From the NCBI GenBank assembly GCA_013697055.1, contig JACCXK010000076.1, positions 1-42,258 on the forward strand: a stretch of 42,258 bases of DNA, in the 5' to 3' direction. The first letter of the stretch is position 1. Every line of letters starts with the position of its first letter. A program made the position numbers and the translations under genes. Origin of the DNA: Alphaproteobacteria bacterium. Lineage in GTDB: Bacteria > Pseudomonadota > Alphaproteobacteria > Micropepsales > Micropepsaceae. This document shows, in pieces, positions 1 to 7,875 of this stretch. Under the pieces are notes generated by a model. That model had not been told where the DNA came from. It made no database searches and worked only from the letters and a program-made list of their open reading frames with translations.

Positions 1-692
1 CATCCGGTTAGCCGTGCTTGCGCGGTTTCTGCTGGGCCGTAGAAGGGGCCGGCAAAGCCCTTCAACATCCCGCGATCGAGGATCGTAATCTTGCCGCGCA
101 CGAGCTCAACCGCTTGGCTATCTTCCAAGTGTTGCAATGCTGTCGTGACCCCCGCCCGGCGTACGCCCAGCATGACGGACAACAGATCATGGGTGATACC
201 GAGCGTATCGCCTTCCGAACGGTCGTGCGCCATGAGCAACCATCGGCATAGCCTCTCTTCAAGTTTACCGCGGCTGTTGGTGATTATGGTGTAGGTGGCC
301 TGCGCATTGAATCCTTCGACTGCCGCGAGGAAAAATTCGTGAAGATCACGGTCCTCTTTCAGGAACTTCGCGAACACTGTTGCCGGCATACGCCTGCCGT
401 TACCGGCAATCTGCAAGTATAGAGTGGTCAGGGCGACGGCGCCGCCCATGACGACCGAGTGTCCTGTGAAGAGATCCCACCCAATGGTGCCGGCTTCCGC
501 CTGGTGATTTGCTCCCAGGTCAACCACGACAGACACCATGCCGGCATCGGGGAAATAAATATGCTCGACGGGCTTGCCGACTTTTTCGACAGTAAATCGC
601 AGTGGCAGATCGATAGCTTCTAGGTGCGGCACCAGCATCTCTCTGTGCCTGCCCGACAACTTGGATAGTAGATAATTTTGCAGCGCAGCCAT
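1..692 (-). CDS. Crp/Fnr-family transcriptional regulator (3' end outside window)
   Basis: The minus-strand frame is open from an ATG at 692 to the window edge (230 codons) and has no stop, so the C-terminus is missing. The protein starts MAALQNYLLSKLSG. Residues about 20-130 read as a cyclic-nucleotide-type beta barrel (VEHIYFPDAGMVSVVV, then GTIGWDLFTG). Residues about 165-215 read as a winged helix-turn-helix of the Crp type (ITHDLLSVMLGVRRAGVTTA, then a recognition-to-wing stretch ending KITILDRG). Family members bind DNA as dimers and respond to small ligands or redox signals; the ligand cannot be told here. No strong Shine-Dalgarno is visible ahead of the ATG. The gene stands alone with nothing obviously co-transcribed inside the window. 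The family call is firm and the target genes are unknown. Confidence 0.85.
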   Translation of the reverse strand, partial: MAALQNYLLSKLSGRHREMLVPHLEAIDLPLRFTVEKVGKPVEHIYFPDAGMVSVVVDLGANHQAEAGTIGWDLFTGHSVVMGGAVALTTLYLQIAGNGRRMPATVFAKFLKEDRDLHEFFLAAVEGFNAQATYTIITNSRGKLEERLCRWLLMAHDRSEGDTLGITHDLLSVMLGVRRAGVTTALQHLEDSQAVELVRGKITILDRGMLKGFAGPFYGPAETAQARLTG

Positions 693-839
693 TTTATCGC
701 CGGTTAAAATCTAAGGTCCTATCCATCGCGCAAGCGGCGGAAGTGATAAGCCTATTGCAGATGAGAAAAGGGAAAATGCCCTTTGAAACGGAGCTGACAC
801 ATTGCGTGAATACCCCGCTGCGCGAGCGAGAAATTGGTT

Positions 840-1052
840 CTAGTTTTTCGGCGTTCTGCGAAGCTTAAGTAACCGCGACCAAAGCCCGCCGGACGGTGAA
901 GTAGAAGTAGCTCTGACGCCGCGCGGTTTTGTTTTCAGATCGTCTTGTGCGGCACGAGTTAGTTCGTCATGACGACAGTTGGCGTGGGCGGCAGCCCTTT
1001 GGACCGCCTGATCTCGCCGAAGGTGATTTGCAATTTCGAGGGTGGAGGGCAT
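840..1052 (-). CDS. Possible small basic protein, unrecognised
   Basis: A 70-codon minus-strand frame starts MPSTLEIANHLRRDQAVQRA. The first 45 residues look like a charged, helical, soluble peptide; the tail is Arg/Ser/Pro-rich and low in complexity. No ribosome-binding site is visible before the ATG and no family is recognised. It could be a genuine small protein or chance, so it is listed only because nothing else occupies this stretch. Confidence 0.28.
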   Translation of the reverse strand: MPSTLEIANHLRRDQAVQRAAAHANCRHDELTRAAQDDLKTKPRGVRATSTSPSGGLWSRLLKLRRTPKN

Positions 1053-1250
1053 GACTGGAACCCCACGTAACTCTAGTTACAACGGTTGTGGGTCATCAAT
1101 AGTTTCACTGGAGTGGGGAGGAATTGCGCATCTTCCGCCGTTTATTTCGTTGCAACACAAGAAGGCGTGGCAGCGTGACTGCGAGACCCAAACTCTAGCG
1201 GCTGCAATCCAAGGCGGAATGGGATCTGATACCCGAAAGTAGGGCTGTTG

Positions 1251-1598
1251 ATGACCTCGAAACCCGCTCTGATGTTTGCTCTGTTTCTAATGCCAGCAAG
1301 TGTTTGCGCCGAGGAAGAAGCATTTGCGCCCATGGCGCTGAACAGCTTCACATTACTGCCGAGGGCGTTTGCGTCAGCAAAAGTGATGGGCCAGGACGGT
1401 GCATTGCTCGGGAACATACAAATTGTTCAGTCCGACCCTGCCGGAAAGCCCGACATAATTCGGATCGGCGTTGTGGGAGGCAAAATCGTGGCCCTACGCT
1501 CGAACGACGCCAGCTACGAGCAGAAAGCAAATATCGTCGTGACCGATATGGACGCGATGAAGGCGGCTCTGGCAGGCGTGGTATCACAGTCGCCGTGA
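1251..1598 (+). CDS. Small exported PRC-barrel-like protein
   Basis: This 115-residue protein has an N-terminal signal peptide (MTSKPALMFALFLMPASVCA, cut probably before EEEA), so it should be exported to the periplasm. The mature part (LPRAFASAKVMGQDGALLGN followed by alternating short beta strands, GVVGGKIVALRSND) resembles a PRC-barrel domain, a small beta fold found in soluble and envelope proteins that bind partners. Some of these are stress-associated in alphaproteobacteria. A TTG three bases upstream (1248) is in frame, but the ATG at 1251 gives a cleaner signal peptide. No good Shine-Dalgarno is present. The PRC assignment rests on pattern only. Confidence 0.6.
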   Translation: MTSKPALMFALFLMPASVCAEEEAFAPMALNSFTLLPRAFASAKVMGQDGALLGNIQIVQSDPAGKPDIIRIGVVGGKIVALRSNDASYEQKANIVVTDMDAMKAALAGVVSQSP

Positions 1599-2031
1599 AA
1601 AACTTGGCAATGAGCTGGGAAAGCTCCAGTCCTCACCAGAACAGCAAAGTTGCTATTAAACTAGCGGATATAATGACGGCGCAGTAGCAGAGGCAGCGCC
1701 TCTCTGCGTTCCCGATCACAACAGTCTTGATCTTACTCACCTGCGAAGTTTAGTTGCATCGGTGCCGTTAACCTTGCCCGATTTCATAATTTGCTTAACG
1801 AGCAGATTCGTAGCGGAATCTGAGAACCGCGCCTTGCATGGGGGGGCGAACGAATAGCCTGGTTGAACTTTACCGACTCGCGCTAAATCCTTCGCTATGC
1901 GCCTGCCGATCCAGTTGTATTCGCACTTGCCTGTGGGGCGGCGCTGGCTTCCTGCAGCGACACCACGTGGCAGCGCGCTACTCCCTCCAGCGGATCGTTG
2001 CCAGTGCCTGGAACAACTTGACTGCGAATGA
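1599..2031. other. Intergenic stretch without a convincing gene
   Basis: No supported gene on either strand. The short plus-strand frame at 1838-2047 is Cys/Arg-rich, has no ribosome-binding site and no recognisable domain. A small hairpin (6-bp arms AGAGGC/GCCTCT, 3-base loop) lies at 1689-1703 just past the PRC-like gene, but it lacks a T-tract, so it is only a weak terminator candidate. Confidence 0.5.
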
Positions 2032-2481
2032 TTACCTATTTCGATGAGAGCGACGGAAATTCACTGGTGCCGGAGTCGGTTTAGTAGCGCTACGGGTCCC
2101 CCGCCAACTCAGCCCTGACCTCACGGCATTCTTCCAGCTTCGCTGAGCCTGACTTGACAGAGGCCTGCTCGAATGATGCGTGCTGCTAACGCTTTCAAGT
2201 TCGGCGGAAGACGCGTCAGGGTCCAGCCACGTGGCCCGGTCAGGGCCCCAAAGCACCACAGGGGCCCGATCGATATAGCCGTTTAAAGGCGAGCTAGCGG
2301 GCTCTGTTATAATTGCGAAGTTCTGTGAAGGGCCTAGCATGGGGTCCTCGAAATCCTGCCAAACTCCAGCGAAAAACAGCGCGCCGCCTCCCTTGGCCGC
2401 GAATTCCCACGCAGTATCCATTCTCCCAGGGGCTGCCAGGCGCGATCCACAAGGTGCGGGCACGGGATGCATGAGCGTCAT
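2032..2481 (-). pseudogene. SRAP (SOS response-associated peptidase, YedK/HMCES) gene fragment
   Basis: Residues about 30-100 of this frame match the middle of SRAP proteins, which crosslink to abasic sites in single-stranded DNA: GGGALFFAGVWQDFEDP, then QNFAIITEPASSPLNG, IDRAPVVLWGPDRATWLDPD and SSAELESV. The N-terminal part with the initiating catalytic cysteine (Met-Cys-Gly-Arg in the family) is absent. The position where intact members usually carry a catalytic histidine before the R-x-P-V-(I/V)-L stretch reads Ile here. After residue 100 the frame becomes Ser/Arg-rich and unlike the family, suggesting a second break near the 3' end. The 5' break coincides exactly with the end of an IS3 transposase fragment, whose stop overlaps this frame's first ATG. 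Non-functional remnant; family call fairly secure. Confidence 0.65.
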
Positions 2482-2669
2482 TCAGCCAAAAAACGGCCTC
2501 GGGGCTTCTTTTTCCAAGGTACTTTCAGCCCCTTACGGCGCCAGATGCGCTGCACACGGTCCACCCCAACCGACCATCCGGCCCGCTGAAGCAGTCCGGT
2601 GATCCGCCGGTAGCCATAGCGCCCATACTGGGCTGCCAGCGCCACAATCGCCTGGGTCAGCCCGCTTCG
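2478..2669 (-). pseudogene. IS3-family transposase (orfB) fragment
   Basis: The minus strand encodes an uninterrupted 63-residue piece with the typical IS3 orfB N-terminal region: GLTQAIVALAAQYGRYGYRR, then ITGLLQRAGWSVGVDRV, QRIWRRKGLKVP and a basic KKKPRGR stretch, before stopping. In intact elements this helix-turn-helix-like region precedes the DDE integrase core, which is entirely missing here. Just upstream of 2669 the sequence continues in another frame as a plausible ADEAG stretch, consistent with a one-base deletion. No terminal inverted repeats were recognised. The fragment directly abuts the broken SRAP gene and is probably the cause or a relic of that break. Confidence 0.8.
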
Positions 2670-2778
2670 TCAGCGCCGGCAATGAAATATCGCTTGATGA
2701 TGCGGTGAGTTATGCTGAACCACGTGCCTGCAACCTATCACCGCCATTGCTCGTTACCATTCCAAATAGGAGGCGTTG

Positions 2779-3024
2779 ATGAAACCGATTCATTTAGTCG
2801 CTGCGGTTACGGCGTTTTCGCTTGGGATAATATCGGCCTCGGCCAAAACCGTCACATCATCTCACAGTAATCCTAACGAGAATTCCGTGATTGGTGTTGC
2901 GGGACCTGCTCCGGCGGGGAACAGGCCCGTAGCCGCAAACGGGCACTCGTCAGCCCAGCCAAGCAATAAGGCCCTTAAGAAATCGAAGATAAAATCACCG
3001 CCCCCGATGCATGATCCCAATTAG
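2779..3024 (+). CDS. Small exported protein, unrecognised
   Basis: An 81-residue protein starts MKPIHLVAAVTAFSLGIISA, a clear signal peptide ending about ASA-KT. The mature part is short, Ser/Asn/Pro/Ala-rich and likely disordered, with a basic patch (KALKKSKIKS) near the C-terminus. A strong Shine-Dalgarno (AGGAGG at 2768-2773) sits 5 bases ahead of the ATG, so this start is preferred over the in-frame TTG at 2776. The strong ribosome-binding site and signal peptide support a real gene. No family is recognised and no function is proposed. Confidence 0.6.
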   Translation: MKPIHLVAAVTAFSLGIISASAKTVTSSHSNPNENSVIGVAGPAPAGNRPVAANGHSSAQPSNKALKKSKIKSPPPMHDPN

Positions 3025-3420
3025 TTACGCATTGACCTCTGTCAGTCGAGCCGCAAGCGAGAAGGGCCGCCTTGCACATAAGGATAGCGCTGGCAGGGGC
3101 CGGGTCTTGAGTAACCGTTATCAGACTAATCTCACGGACGGGCCGAACGCGGCTCGGTTTCAAGCGCGAACTTAGGGTCCATTCTTGCAAGTCAAAGCCT
3201 GAAGTGGGGCTTCTTCAAATGTCCGCTTTGAGCCAAAGGCGGACATTCCGTTTTGCCTATGTCTGCCATCTTGCTGCGCGGTAAAGGCGAACTTAGCGCT
3301 CTCTTCAGACCACCATGTTCGAATTGCAAGATGCGCTCCGCGAATGGCAGGCCATATTGTTGGTGACGCGTCCGAGGCAGAACCGGGCAGTCTCCGTCTC
3401 GTACCCGATCCGTCGCGGAC
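3025..3420. other. Intergenic stretch carrying an inverted repeat
   Basis: No gene is supported on either strand; the overlapping frames here are shadows or low-complexity. The only structure seen is the inverted repeat at 3218-3247, listed separately. Confidence 0.5.
3218..3247. repeat. REP-like inverted repeat AATGTCCGC...GCGGACATT
   Basis: Nine-base perfect arms (3218-3226 and 3239-3247) are separated by 12 bases. The left arm plus following bases (AATGTCCGCTTT) recurs at 5889-5900, exactly where a kinase gene is truncated. From memory, similar GTCCGC/GCGGAC palindromes are scattered between genes in sphingomonad genomes; this could not be checked. It could act as a folded RNA/DNA hairpin or a recombination site. 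Confidence 0.55.
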
Positions 3421-4293
3421 TTACGCCTTGGCCGCGTTCTGTGCAGCCTCGAATACATCGCGTGCTGACGTCGTACCCGCTACGTGCTCCGTACCCTCGG
3501 CTCCGAGGTTCATCCATCCTGCATTCACGGCCTCAAACATTTCTTCGGCAGGTCCGGTGTGGTCCTTCGGAATGCCGAACTGTTCGAACGCTTCCGCCCA
3601 CCCTGAACGCGGGACTGCAATGGCTTTTACGTTGAGATTCAAGACCTCACCCAATTGCTCGGCGACTTCATCCGGGCTGACCATCGAACCAAGCTCGACG
3701 ACGCGCCGCCCGGACCAAGCTGGCCCGCTCAAAAGAGTTGCGACCTCCGCGCCGATGTCGTTCGTCGCGACCATCGTCGATTTCCGGTTTGTCGGATTGT
3801 AGTAGACCGGTAGGGTTCCGCCCTGGGCAACCTGCAAGCCGTAAAGGAAGTTTTCGAAGAAGCCGCCAGCGCGCACAAATGCGATTGGGGATGTCAGGTC
3901 GCGAAAGCCTTGTTCCAGAAGCGACAAGGCCGTGATCATCCCAAGTCCGCTGGTTCTGTTCGCGCCCATCGACGAAAGCGCAACCACGCGCGGCGGCGCT
4001 GCTTTGGTGAGCGCCTCGACATAGTTCGCAATCATTCCCTTGGCTTCTTTGTAACCGGGCGACGGTGCCCAGACAGCCGGCAACATCACAAACGCGCCTT
4101 CGACGCCTCTGAGCGCCCGCTCGATGGCAATCGGATCATTCCAATCACCGTCTACCAGTTCCACACCCTGGTTCGCCCAGTCAGCCGCCTTCTCGCGATT
4201 GCGGACGAGCCCGCGTACCTCCTTGCCGTGCTTCAGCAGATGTTTTGCTGTCGCGCTGCCAACTTTTCCCGTGATTCCCGTTACCAAAAACAT
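3421..4293 (-). CDS. NmrA-like atypical SDR, NAD(P)-binding reductase
   Basis: This 290-residue protein has an N-terminal Rossmann motif (VTGITGKVGSATAKHL, a GxxGxxG variant), followed by an Arg-bearing strand (VRGLVRNREKA) that usually prefers NADPH, then the DGDW stretch and the central ALSSMGA segment typical of NmrA/quinone-oxidoreductase-2-like short-chain dehydrogenases. The classical Tyr-x-x-x-Lys pair is not evident, which fits atypical SDRs. The length is normal. The start is an ATG with AGGAG a few bases upstream. It lies 44 bases downstream of the DoxX gene on the same strand and the two are probably co-transcribed, divergently from the LysR regulator. The likely role is a quinone or electrophile reductase or redox sensor; the substrate is unknown. 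Confidence 0.85.
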   Translation of the reverse strand: MFLVTGITGKVGSATAKHLLKHGKEVRGLVRNREKAADWANQGVELVDGDWNDPIAIERALRGVEGAFVMLPAVWAPSPGYKEAKGMIANYVEALTKAAPPRVVALSSMGANRTSGLGMITALSLLEQGFRDLTSPIAFVRAGGFFENFLYGLQVAQGGTLPVYYNPTNRKSTMVATNDIGAEVATLLSGPAWSGRRVVELGSMVSPDEVAEQLGEVLNLNVKAIAVPRSGWAEAFEQFGIPKDHTGPAEEMFEAVNAGWMNLGAEGTEHVAGTTSARDVFEAAQNAAKA

Positions 4294-4337
4294 GCGTTTT
4301 CTCCTGATGTTGAGGGACAGAGCATCGCCCTATTGGT

Positions 4338-4757
4338 TCAATGGATTATTGGCAGAAGGGCCTGGATACGGGGATCGCGCAGATAGAGGCTGCCCCATGT
4401 CATCGTGCCCAGAAGTAGGGAAATGATTTCCGGCGGAGACCCCAACTCACCAATGCGGACATGGGCGCAGATGGCGCCGCCCAGGAAGCCTGTCACAAGA
4501 ATCGCGCCGAGGACCGCGGTGGCCGGGATGACGTAAAGGATGGCGCAAACGAGTATGATCGGACCCAGGACATGGGTCAGGTCCATCGCGAAGCCGGTTT
4601 CCTGCAACACGCTGGCGATCTGTGCCGGCGCGAAAAGCTGAATTGTGCCGTCTGCCACAAGAGCGGTAACGACGAACGAACTCATTACCCGGCCGGCCCA
4701 CAGGGCGCGATGCAGGGGCACAGGCCCATCCGGAAGCAGGTTCATGGTTTCGGACAT
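4338..4757 (-). CDS. DoxX-family small membrane protein
   Basis: A 139-residue protein with four predicted membrane helices: around WAGRVMSSFVVTALVADGTI, THVLGPIILVCAILYVIP, ATAVLGAILVTGFLGGAI and EIISLLLGTMTWGSLYL. The pattern, length and the motif LGAILVTGFLGGAICAHVR match the DoxX/DoxX-like family, integral membrane proteins often found with redox or electrophile-response genes. The ATG at 4757 follows GGAGAA. It is the first gene of the two-gene DoxX-NmrA unit that faces a LysR regulator across a 122-base promoter region; the LysR protein is the likely controller. The biochemical role of this subfamily is not established. Confidence 0.8.
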   Translation of the reverse strand: MSETMNLLPDGPVPLHRALWAGRVMSSFVVTALVADGTIQLFAPAQIASVLQETGFAMDLTHVLGPIILVCAILYVIPATAVLGAILVTGFLGGAICAHVRIGELGSPPEIISLLLGTMTWGSLYLRDPRIQALLPIIH

Positions 4758-4795
4758 TTAGTGTTCTCCGATAGGGGGAATTCCTATATTTGGAA

Positions 4796-4828
4796 GGTTA
4801 TTGTTTCCATTAGGCGTGATAAATAACC
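4796..4828. promoter_or_regulatory. Candidate LysR-type operator between DoxX and LysR genes
   Basis: Inverted repeat GGTTATT (4796-4802) / AATAACC (4822-4828) with a 19-base spacer in the divergent intergenic region. A second, shorter dyad TTCC...GGAA lies at 4781-4795. LysR-type regulators usually bind imperfect dyads in the region shared with a divergent target. The position fits, but the arm spacing is wider than the classical T-N11-A box, so this is inference. Confidence 0.4.
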
Positions 4829-4879
4829 TGAAAGTGAACGCTCTGTTCTTTCTGTGAGGAACAATCCGGAGGCGCGAAA

Positions 4880-5785
4880 ATGCAGAATCTCGAACCCATC
4901 CTGATTTTCACAGCGGTCGCTGAAATGGGGAGCTTTACCCGCGCTGCCGATAGCTTGGGTATTCAGAAAGGAAGGGCCTCAACGGCGGTTCGGAAGCTGG
5001 AAGAAGATCTCGGTGTCAGGCTCCTGCACCGGACGACTCGCAGTGTGCAATTGACCGAAGACGGACGAATATTTCTTGCCCGTGGCCGCGATCTGCTTGC
5101 TGAAGTCGATGACCTACACTCGATGTTCGCAGGCGATGGCGTGGCTCTCCGCGGACGGTTGCGGGTCGATCTGCCGACCGAGGTGGCGCGCACCACAATC
5201 GTGCCGGCGTTGCCAGCCTTTATGGCGACCTATCCTGAGCTAGAGCTGGAGCTGTCAAGCACGGACCGGCAAGTTGATCTGGTTCAGGAGGGGTTCGACT
5301 GTGTATTGCGGCTTGGACCCATACGGGACGAGACGCTGATTGCGCGCCCACTGGGAAAGTTGCGCATGGTCAACGTCGCCAGTCCTGCCTATTTAAAGCG
5401 CTATGGCGTACCGCGTTCGATAGAAGATCTCCAACTTCAAGACCATCGGACAATACATTTTTCGACGATGCTGGGCGCAAGGCCCCATGGATGGGAATAT
5501 CCGGACGGCGACAGCTACGCCACGCTTCAATTGCCAGGCGCGCTGCATGTCAACAGCGCGCAAACCTACGAAGCTGCTGCCCTCGCCGGCCTTGGTCTGA
5601 TTCAGGCACCGCTCTTGGGGGTTGGCCGATACTTGGAGAGTGGCGTCCTTGCGGAGATCATCCCCGATCTTCGTCGCCAGGCACTTGCCGTCTCTTTCGT
5701 TGTAGCACATCGGAGCAATCTGTCGCGCCGAGTCCGCGCATTCATGAAATGGATCGAAGAGGTGCTGACGCCGTACCTGGAATAG
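4880..5785 (+). CDS. LysR-family transcriptional regulator
   Basis: A 301-residue protein with the LysR helix-turn-helix at residues 5-65 (FTAVAEMGSFTRAADSLGIQ, then AVRKLEEDLGVRLLHRTTRS and LTEDGRIFLARG) and an effector-binding periplasmic-protein-like domain at about 90-295 (GRLRVDLPTEVARTTIVPAL; DCVLRLGPIRDETLIARPLG). The length is exactly family-typical. GGAGG (4868-4872) precedes the ATG by 7 bases. It is transcribed divergently from the DoxX-NmrA pair, the usual layout for a LysR regulator and its target. Members of this DsdC/YafC-like group commonly sense small electrophiles or aromatic compounds; the effector is unknown here. A small hairpin (GACGAA/TTCGTC, 5789-5804) follows the stop but has no T-tract. 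Confidence 0.92.
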   Translation: MQNLEPILIFTAVAEMGSFTRAADSLGIQKGRASTAVRKLEEDLGVRLLHRTTRSVQLTEDGRIFLARGRDLLAEVDDLHSMFAGDGVALRGRLRVDLPTEVARTTIVPALPAFMATYPELELELSSTDRQVDLVQEGFDCVLRLGPIRDETLIARPLGKLRMVNVASPAYLKRYGVPRSIEDLQLQDHRTIHFSTMLGARPHGWEYPDGDSYATLQLPGALHVNSAQTYEAAALAGLGLIQAPLLGVGRYLESGVLAEIIPDLRRQALAVSFVVAHRSNLSRRVRAFMKWIEEVLTPYLE

Positions 5786-5888
5786 CAAGACGAACATCTT
5801 CGTCCGGCCCTCGAAATCAACATTCTAATGTTCTGACCAATTGATTTGATTCATCTCGACTTGAAGGCGGTGTAGCACAGGCGCGGCC

Positions 5889-5901
5889 AATGTCCGCTTT
5901 T
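5889..5901 (+). repeat. Half-site of the AATGTCCGCTTT repeat
   Basis: AATGTCCGCTTT at 5889-5900 matches the left arm of the inverted repeat at 3218-3247. It sits a few codons before the point where a receiver-domain sequence begins abruptly (about 5915), so it marks the apparent breakpoint of the truncated kinase gene. Confidence 0.45.
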
Positions 5902-5989
5902 CACTCGCGCGGCTAGGGTAGCGGTCGCCGCGCTAAAAGCGGGCGCTATCGATTATGTTTGGAAAGATACCCTGGGGCATTACCGCGAG

Positions 5990-6688
5990 TTGCTTCATGA
6001 AGCCGCCAATGCGGCGATCAAGCAGACAAAGCTAAAACGCGACAAAGAAGAAGCGCAGCGGCTGGTTCAGGAGGGCAAGGAGCGCGCAGAGCTTCTTTTG
6101 GCCGAGATGAATCACCGGATTGCCAATTCGTTGGCATTGGTAGCGTCCCTTGCGCGCATGCAAGCCAGCACGGTTCAAGACAGAGGGGCACAAACAGCGC
6201 TCCAAGAAATGCAGGTGCGAATCTCGGCGATCGCCGGAGTGCACCGCAAGCTTTACACCTCATCGGACGTTCGGTTTGTGGAGCTGGGGTCTTATATGCA
6301 TGGCTTAATCGGTGAAATCAGCACCGCCGTCGATCTTAATGGCAGATATCATTTTCGGATTAACGTTGATGATGATCTCAAGATTTCTACGGACAAAGCG
6401 GTTTCACTGGGCGTCATCGTGACTGAGCTCGTAACCAACGCCGTAAAATATGCCTATCCAGACGGCGGAGGCGAAATCAATATCTCCATTCGCAGCTGTG
6501 GTGGTGACCGGTGCCGCCTTCATGTCGAAGACCAGGGCGTCGGTTGGACTGGAGAAGGAGCTGTCCAAGGCACGGGCCTTGGGACCAAGATTACTCGCGC
6601 CGTTGCATGCAGCCTGCAGGCATCCGTCATTTACGAGCCGGCCGAGCGAGGAACGCGCGCTGTTTTGGAATTTAATTGTAAGAGCTAA
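5990..6688 (+). CDS. HWE/HisKA_2 sensor histidine kinase, 5'-truncated
   Basis: This 232-residue frame has a HisKA_2/HWE dimerisation box with the phospho-acceptor His ([19 protein letters not shown]) and an ATPase domain with the N box ([12 protein letters not shown]), G1 (VEDQGVGW) and G2 (GTGLGTKI). It should autophosphorylate and pass phosphate to a response regulator. Translation upstream of the only start candidate (TTG, 5990) stays open back to 5876. It reads [17 protein letters not shown], the C-terminal strand and helix of a receiver domain, followed by a linker helix. The parent gene was therefore a receiver-kinase hybrid whose first 80 or so residues are gone. The kinase core looks intact; whether it is still translated is doubtful, as no Shine-Dalgarno-supported start exists. 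The frameshifted receiver gene next door may be its former partner. Confidence 0.75.
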   Translation: MLHEAANAAIKQTKLKRDKEEAQRLVQEGKERAELLLAEMNHRIANSLALVASLARMQASTVQDRGAQTALQEMQVRISAIAGVHRKLYTSSDVRFVELGSYMHGLIGEISTAVDLNGRYHFRINVDDDLKISTDKAVSLGVIVTELVTNAVKYAYPDGGGEINISIRSCGGDRCRLHVEDQGVGWTGEGAVQGTGLGTKITRAVACSLQASVIYEPAERGTRAVLEFNCKS

Positions 6689-6885
6689 GGTCTCAAGCTC
6701 GAATTTTCCGAGTTCCGCTATCTCCACCGCTGCACCTGCCTCTGAATTTGTATCTCGACGCTTGGCAAGGAACGGTTGATTCCAGCGGGCTGTGCCATAA
6801 TCCTTTGTTCTATGGGGAAACAATAGCACCCGACGGCGTTCTAGCTAGGCACCTTTCCTACGGAACTGATTGGGCCCGGTTCGTT

Positions 6886-7273
6886 ATGATATCAAAAATG
6901 AACGTGCCGCCCGACCCGTTGCCGGTCGTGCTTGTCGTAGAAGATGACCCAATACTGCGAATGAACGCGGTCTTCATAGCAGGGGATGCCGGGGCCCACG
7001 TTATTGAAGCGCAGAATGCTGACGAGGCGATCCTGATATTGGAAGGTCGAAAATAATGTTCGTATTATTTTCACCGATATTCAAATGCCAGGTTCGATGG
7101 ACGGATTAAAGCTGGCACATGCGATCCGTGACCGCTGGCCACCTATTCAAATTATCCTTACATCCGGCAAGATTTCTCTTAAAACGAGAGACATGCCTAG
7201 CGGCAGTATTTTTCTAAGCAAGCCCTACACCCCTGCTGACGTTATTGGGGCGATTCACTCGTTCGCTGCTTGA
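6886..7273 (+). pseudogene. Single-domain (CheY-like) response regulator, frameshifted
   Basis: The first frame gives VVLVVEDDPILRMNAV (acidic pair of a receiver) and runs to ALILEGRK-type sequence, then hits a stop at about 7054. The +1 frame continues it exactly: VRIIFTDIQMPGSMDGLKLA (phospho-acceptor Asp), IILTSGK (conserved Thr) and FLSKPYTPADVIGAI (conserved Lys), ending at 7273. Removing one A from the AAAA run near 7050 restores a normal receiver of about 125 residues. This is either a real one-base insertion or a sequencing error in a homopolymer. Start candidates are ATG 6886 and ATG 6898. GGAAC-N15-CGTT lies immediately upstream (6862-6885), one base short of EcfG spacing. It probably paired with the HWE kinase upstream. 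Confidence 0.75.
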
Positions 7274-7461
7274 TGGGGCGCAGTGGGTGGCCCGGGCTGG
7301 TGGGCTGGGTATACGGGGTGAAGCGCTAAGAACAACATTCAAGTGCGGCTCGTTCCGTTACAATTCCCAGGCAAATACGGTCAAAGTCTCCCGGTGCCTG
7401 AACCGCGGGCCTTCAGTACAAGATGGTACTGAAAATACTTACGCATAGGAAAATGCGTGCC

Positions 7462-7486
7462 GGAACGGACCTGTTGAGACGGCGTT
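7462..7486 (+). promoter_or_regulatory. EcfG-type general-stress promoter (GGAAC-N16-CGTT)
   Basis: GGAAC at 7462-7466 and CGTT at 7483-7486 with a 16-base spacer match the published alphaproteobacterial sigma-EcfG consensus exactly. It ends 24 bases before the DUF6894 start, a normal promoter distance. Confidence 0.75.
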
Positions 7487-7510
7487 TCATAGGACTAAGG
7501 GGTGGTCGGC

Positions 7511-7756
7511 ATGCCGAGATACTATTTTCACATTCGGGACGCGTCTGGAACGTTGATCCGCGACCTCGAAGGAACGGATTTACCGGATCTAGCTGCTGCA
7601 CGACACGAAGCACGGCGCAGTGCTCGAGGCTTGGCGATCGATGAGATTCGCAGCGATGGTGAAATCGACGAAAGCGCGGTGGTAATTGCCGATGAGACGG
7701 GAAAAACCATGGAGACCATGTCCGTTGCGGAAGTAATTGCGATCCCCGACGTCTAA
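7511..7756 (+). CDS. DUF6894-family small protein
   Basis: An 81-residue protein starts MPRYYFHIRDASGTLIRD and continues EGTDLPDLAAARHEARRSAR, the signature of the DUF6894 family common in rhizobia and sphingomonads (a short beta hairpin with F-H-(I/L)-x-D-G/S, then a D-x(4-6)-A helix). The function is unknown. It appears small and cytosolic with no signal peptide. The ATG at 7511 is preceded by an AAGGGGTGG purine stretch; the in-frame GTG at 7502 would overlap that signal. A consensus EcfG promoter lies just upstream, so membership in the general stress response is likely. It is followed by a separately promoted CsbD gene. Confidence 0.8.
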   Translation: MPRYYFHIRDASGTLIRDLEGTDLPDLAAARHEARRSARGLAIDEIRSDGEIDESAVVIADETGKTMETMSVAEVIAIPDV

Positions 7757-7805
7757 TAGACGGTGTTGCGCATTGCTGATTACCGCATCATTGATAGGCG
7801 CGTTC

Positions 7806-7831
7806 GGAACGTTGCCTTCATGCAAGCCGTT
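7806..7831 (+). promoter_or_regulatory. EcfG-type general-stress promoter (GGAAC-N17-CGTT)
   Basis: GGAAC at 7806-7810 and CGTT at 7828-7831 with a 17-base spacer match the alphaproteobacterial EcfG consensus. It is about 45 bases upstream of the CsbD start, leaving a short leader. Confidence 0.75.
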
Positions 7832-7875
7832 GTGGGAAGGAGCGGAATCCTCCGCCGACGCGAAAGGACGAAAAA

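Noticed and set aside
1120-1145. GGAAT...CGTT ahead of the PRC-like gene as a third EcfG promoter
   Set aside because: The -35 is GGAAT, not GGAAC, and the spacer is 14 bases, outside the 16-17 range.
1042-1242. Small plus-strand frame and a GTAACT/AGTTAC dyad (1067-1080)
   Set aside because: No domain or ribosome-binding support; the 6-base arms are short enough to occur by chance.
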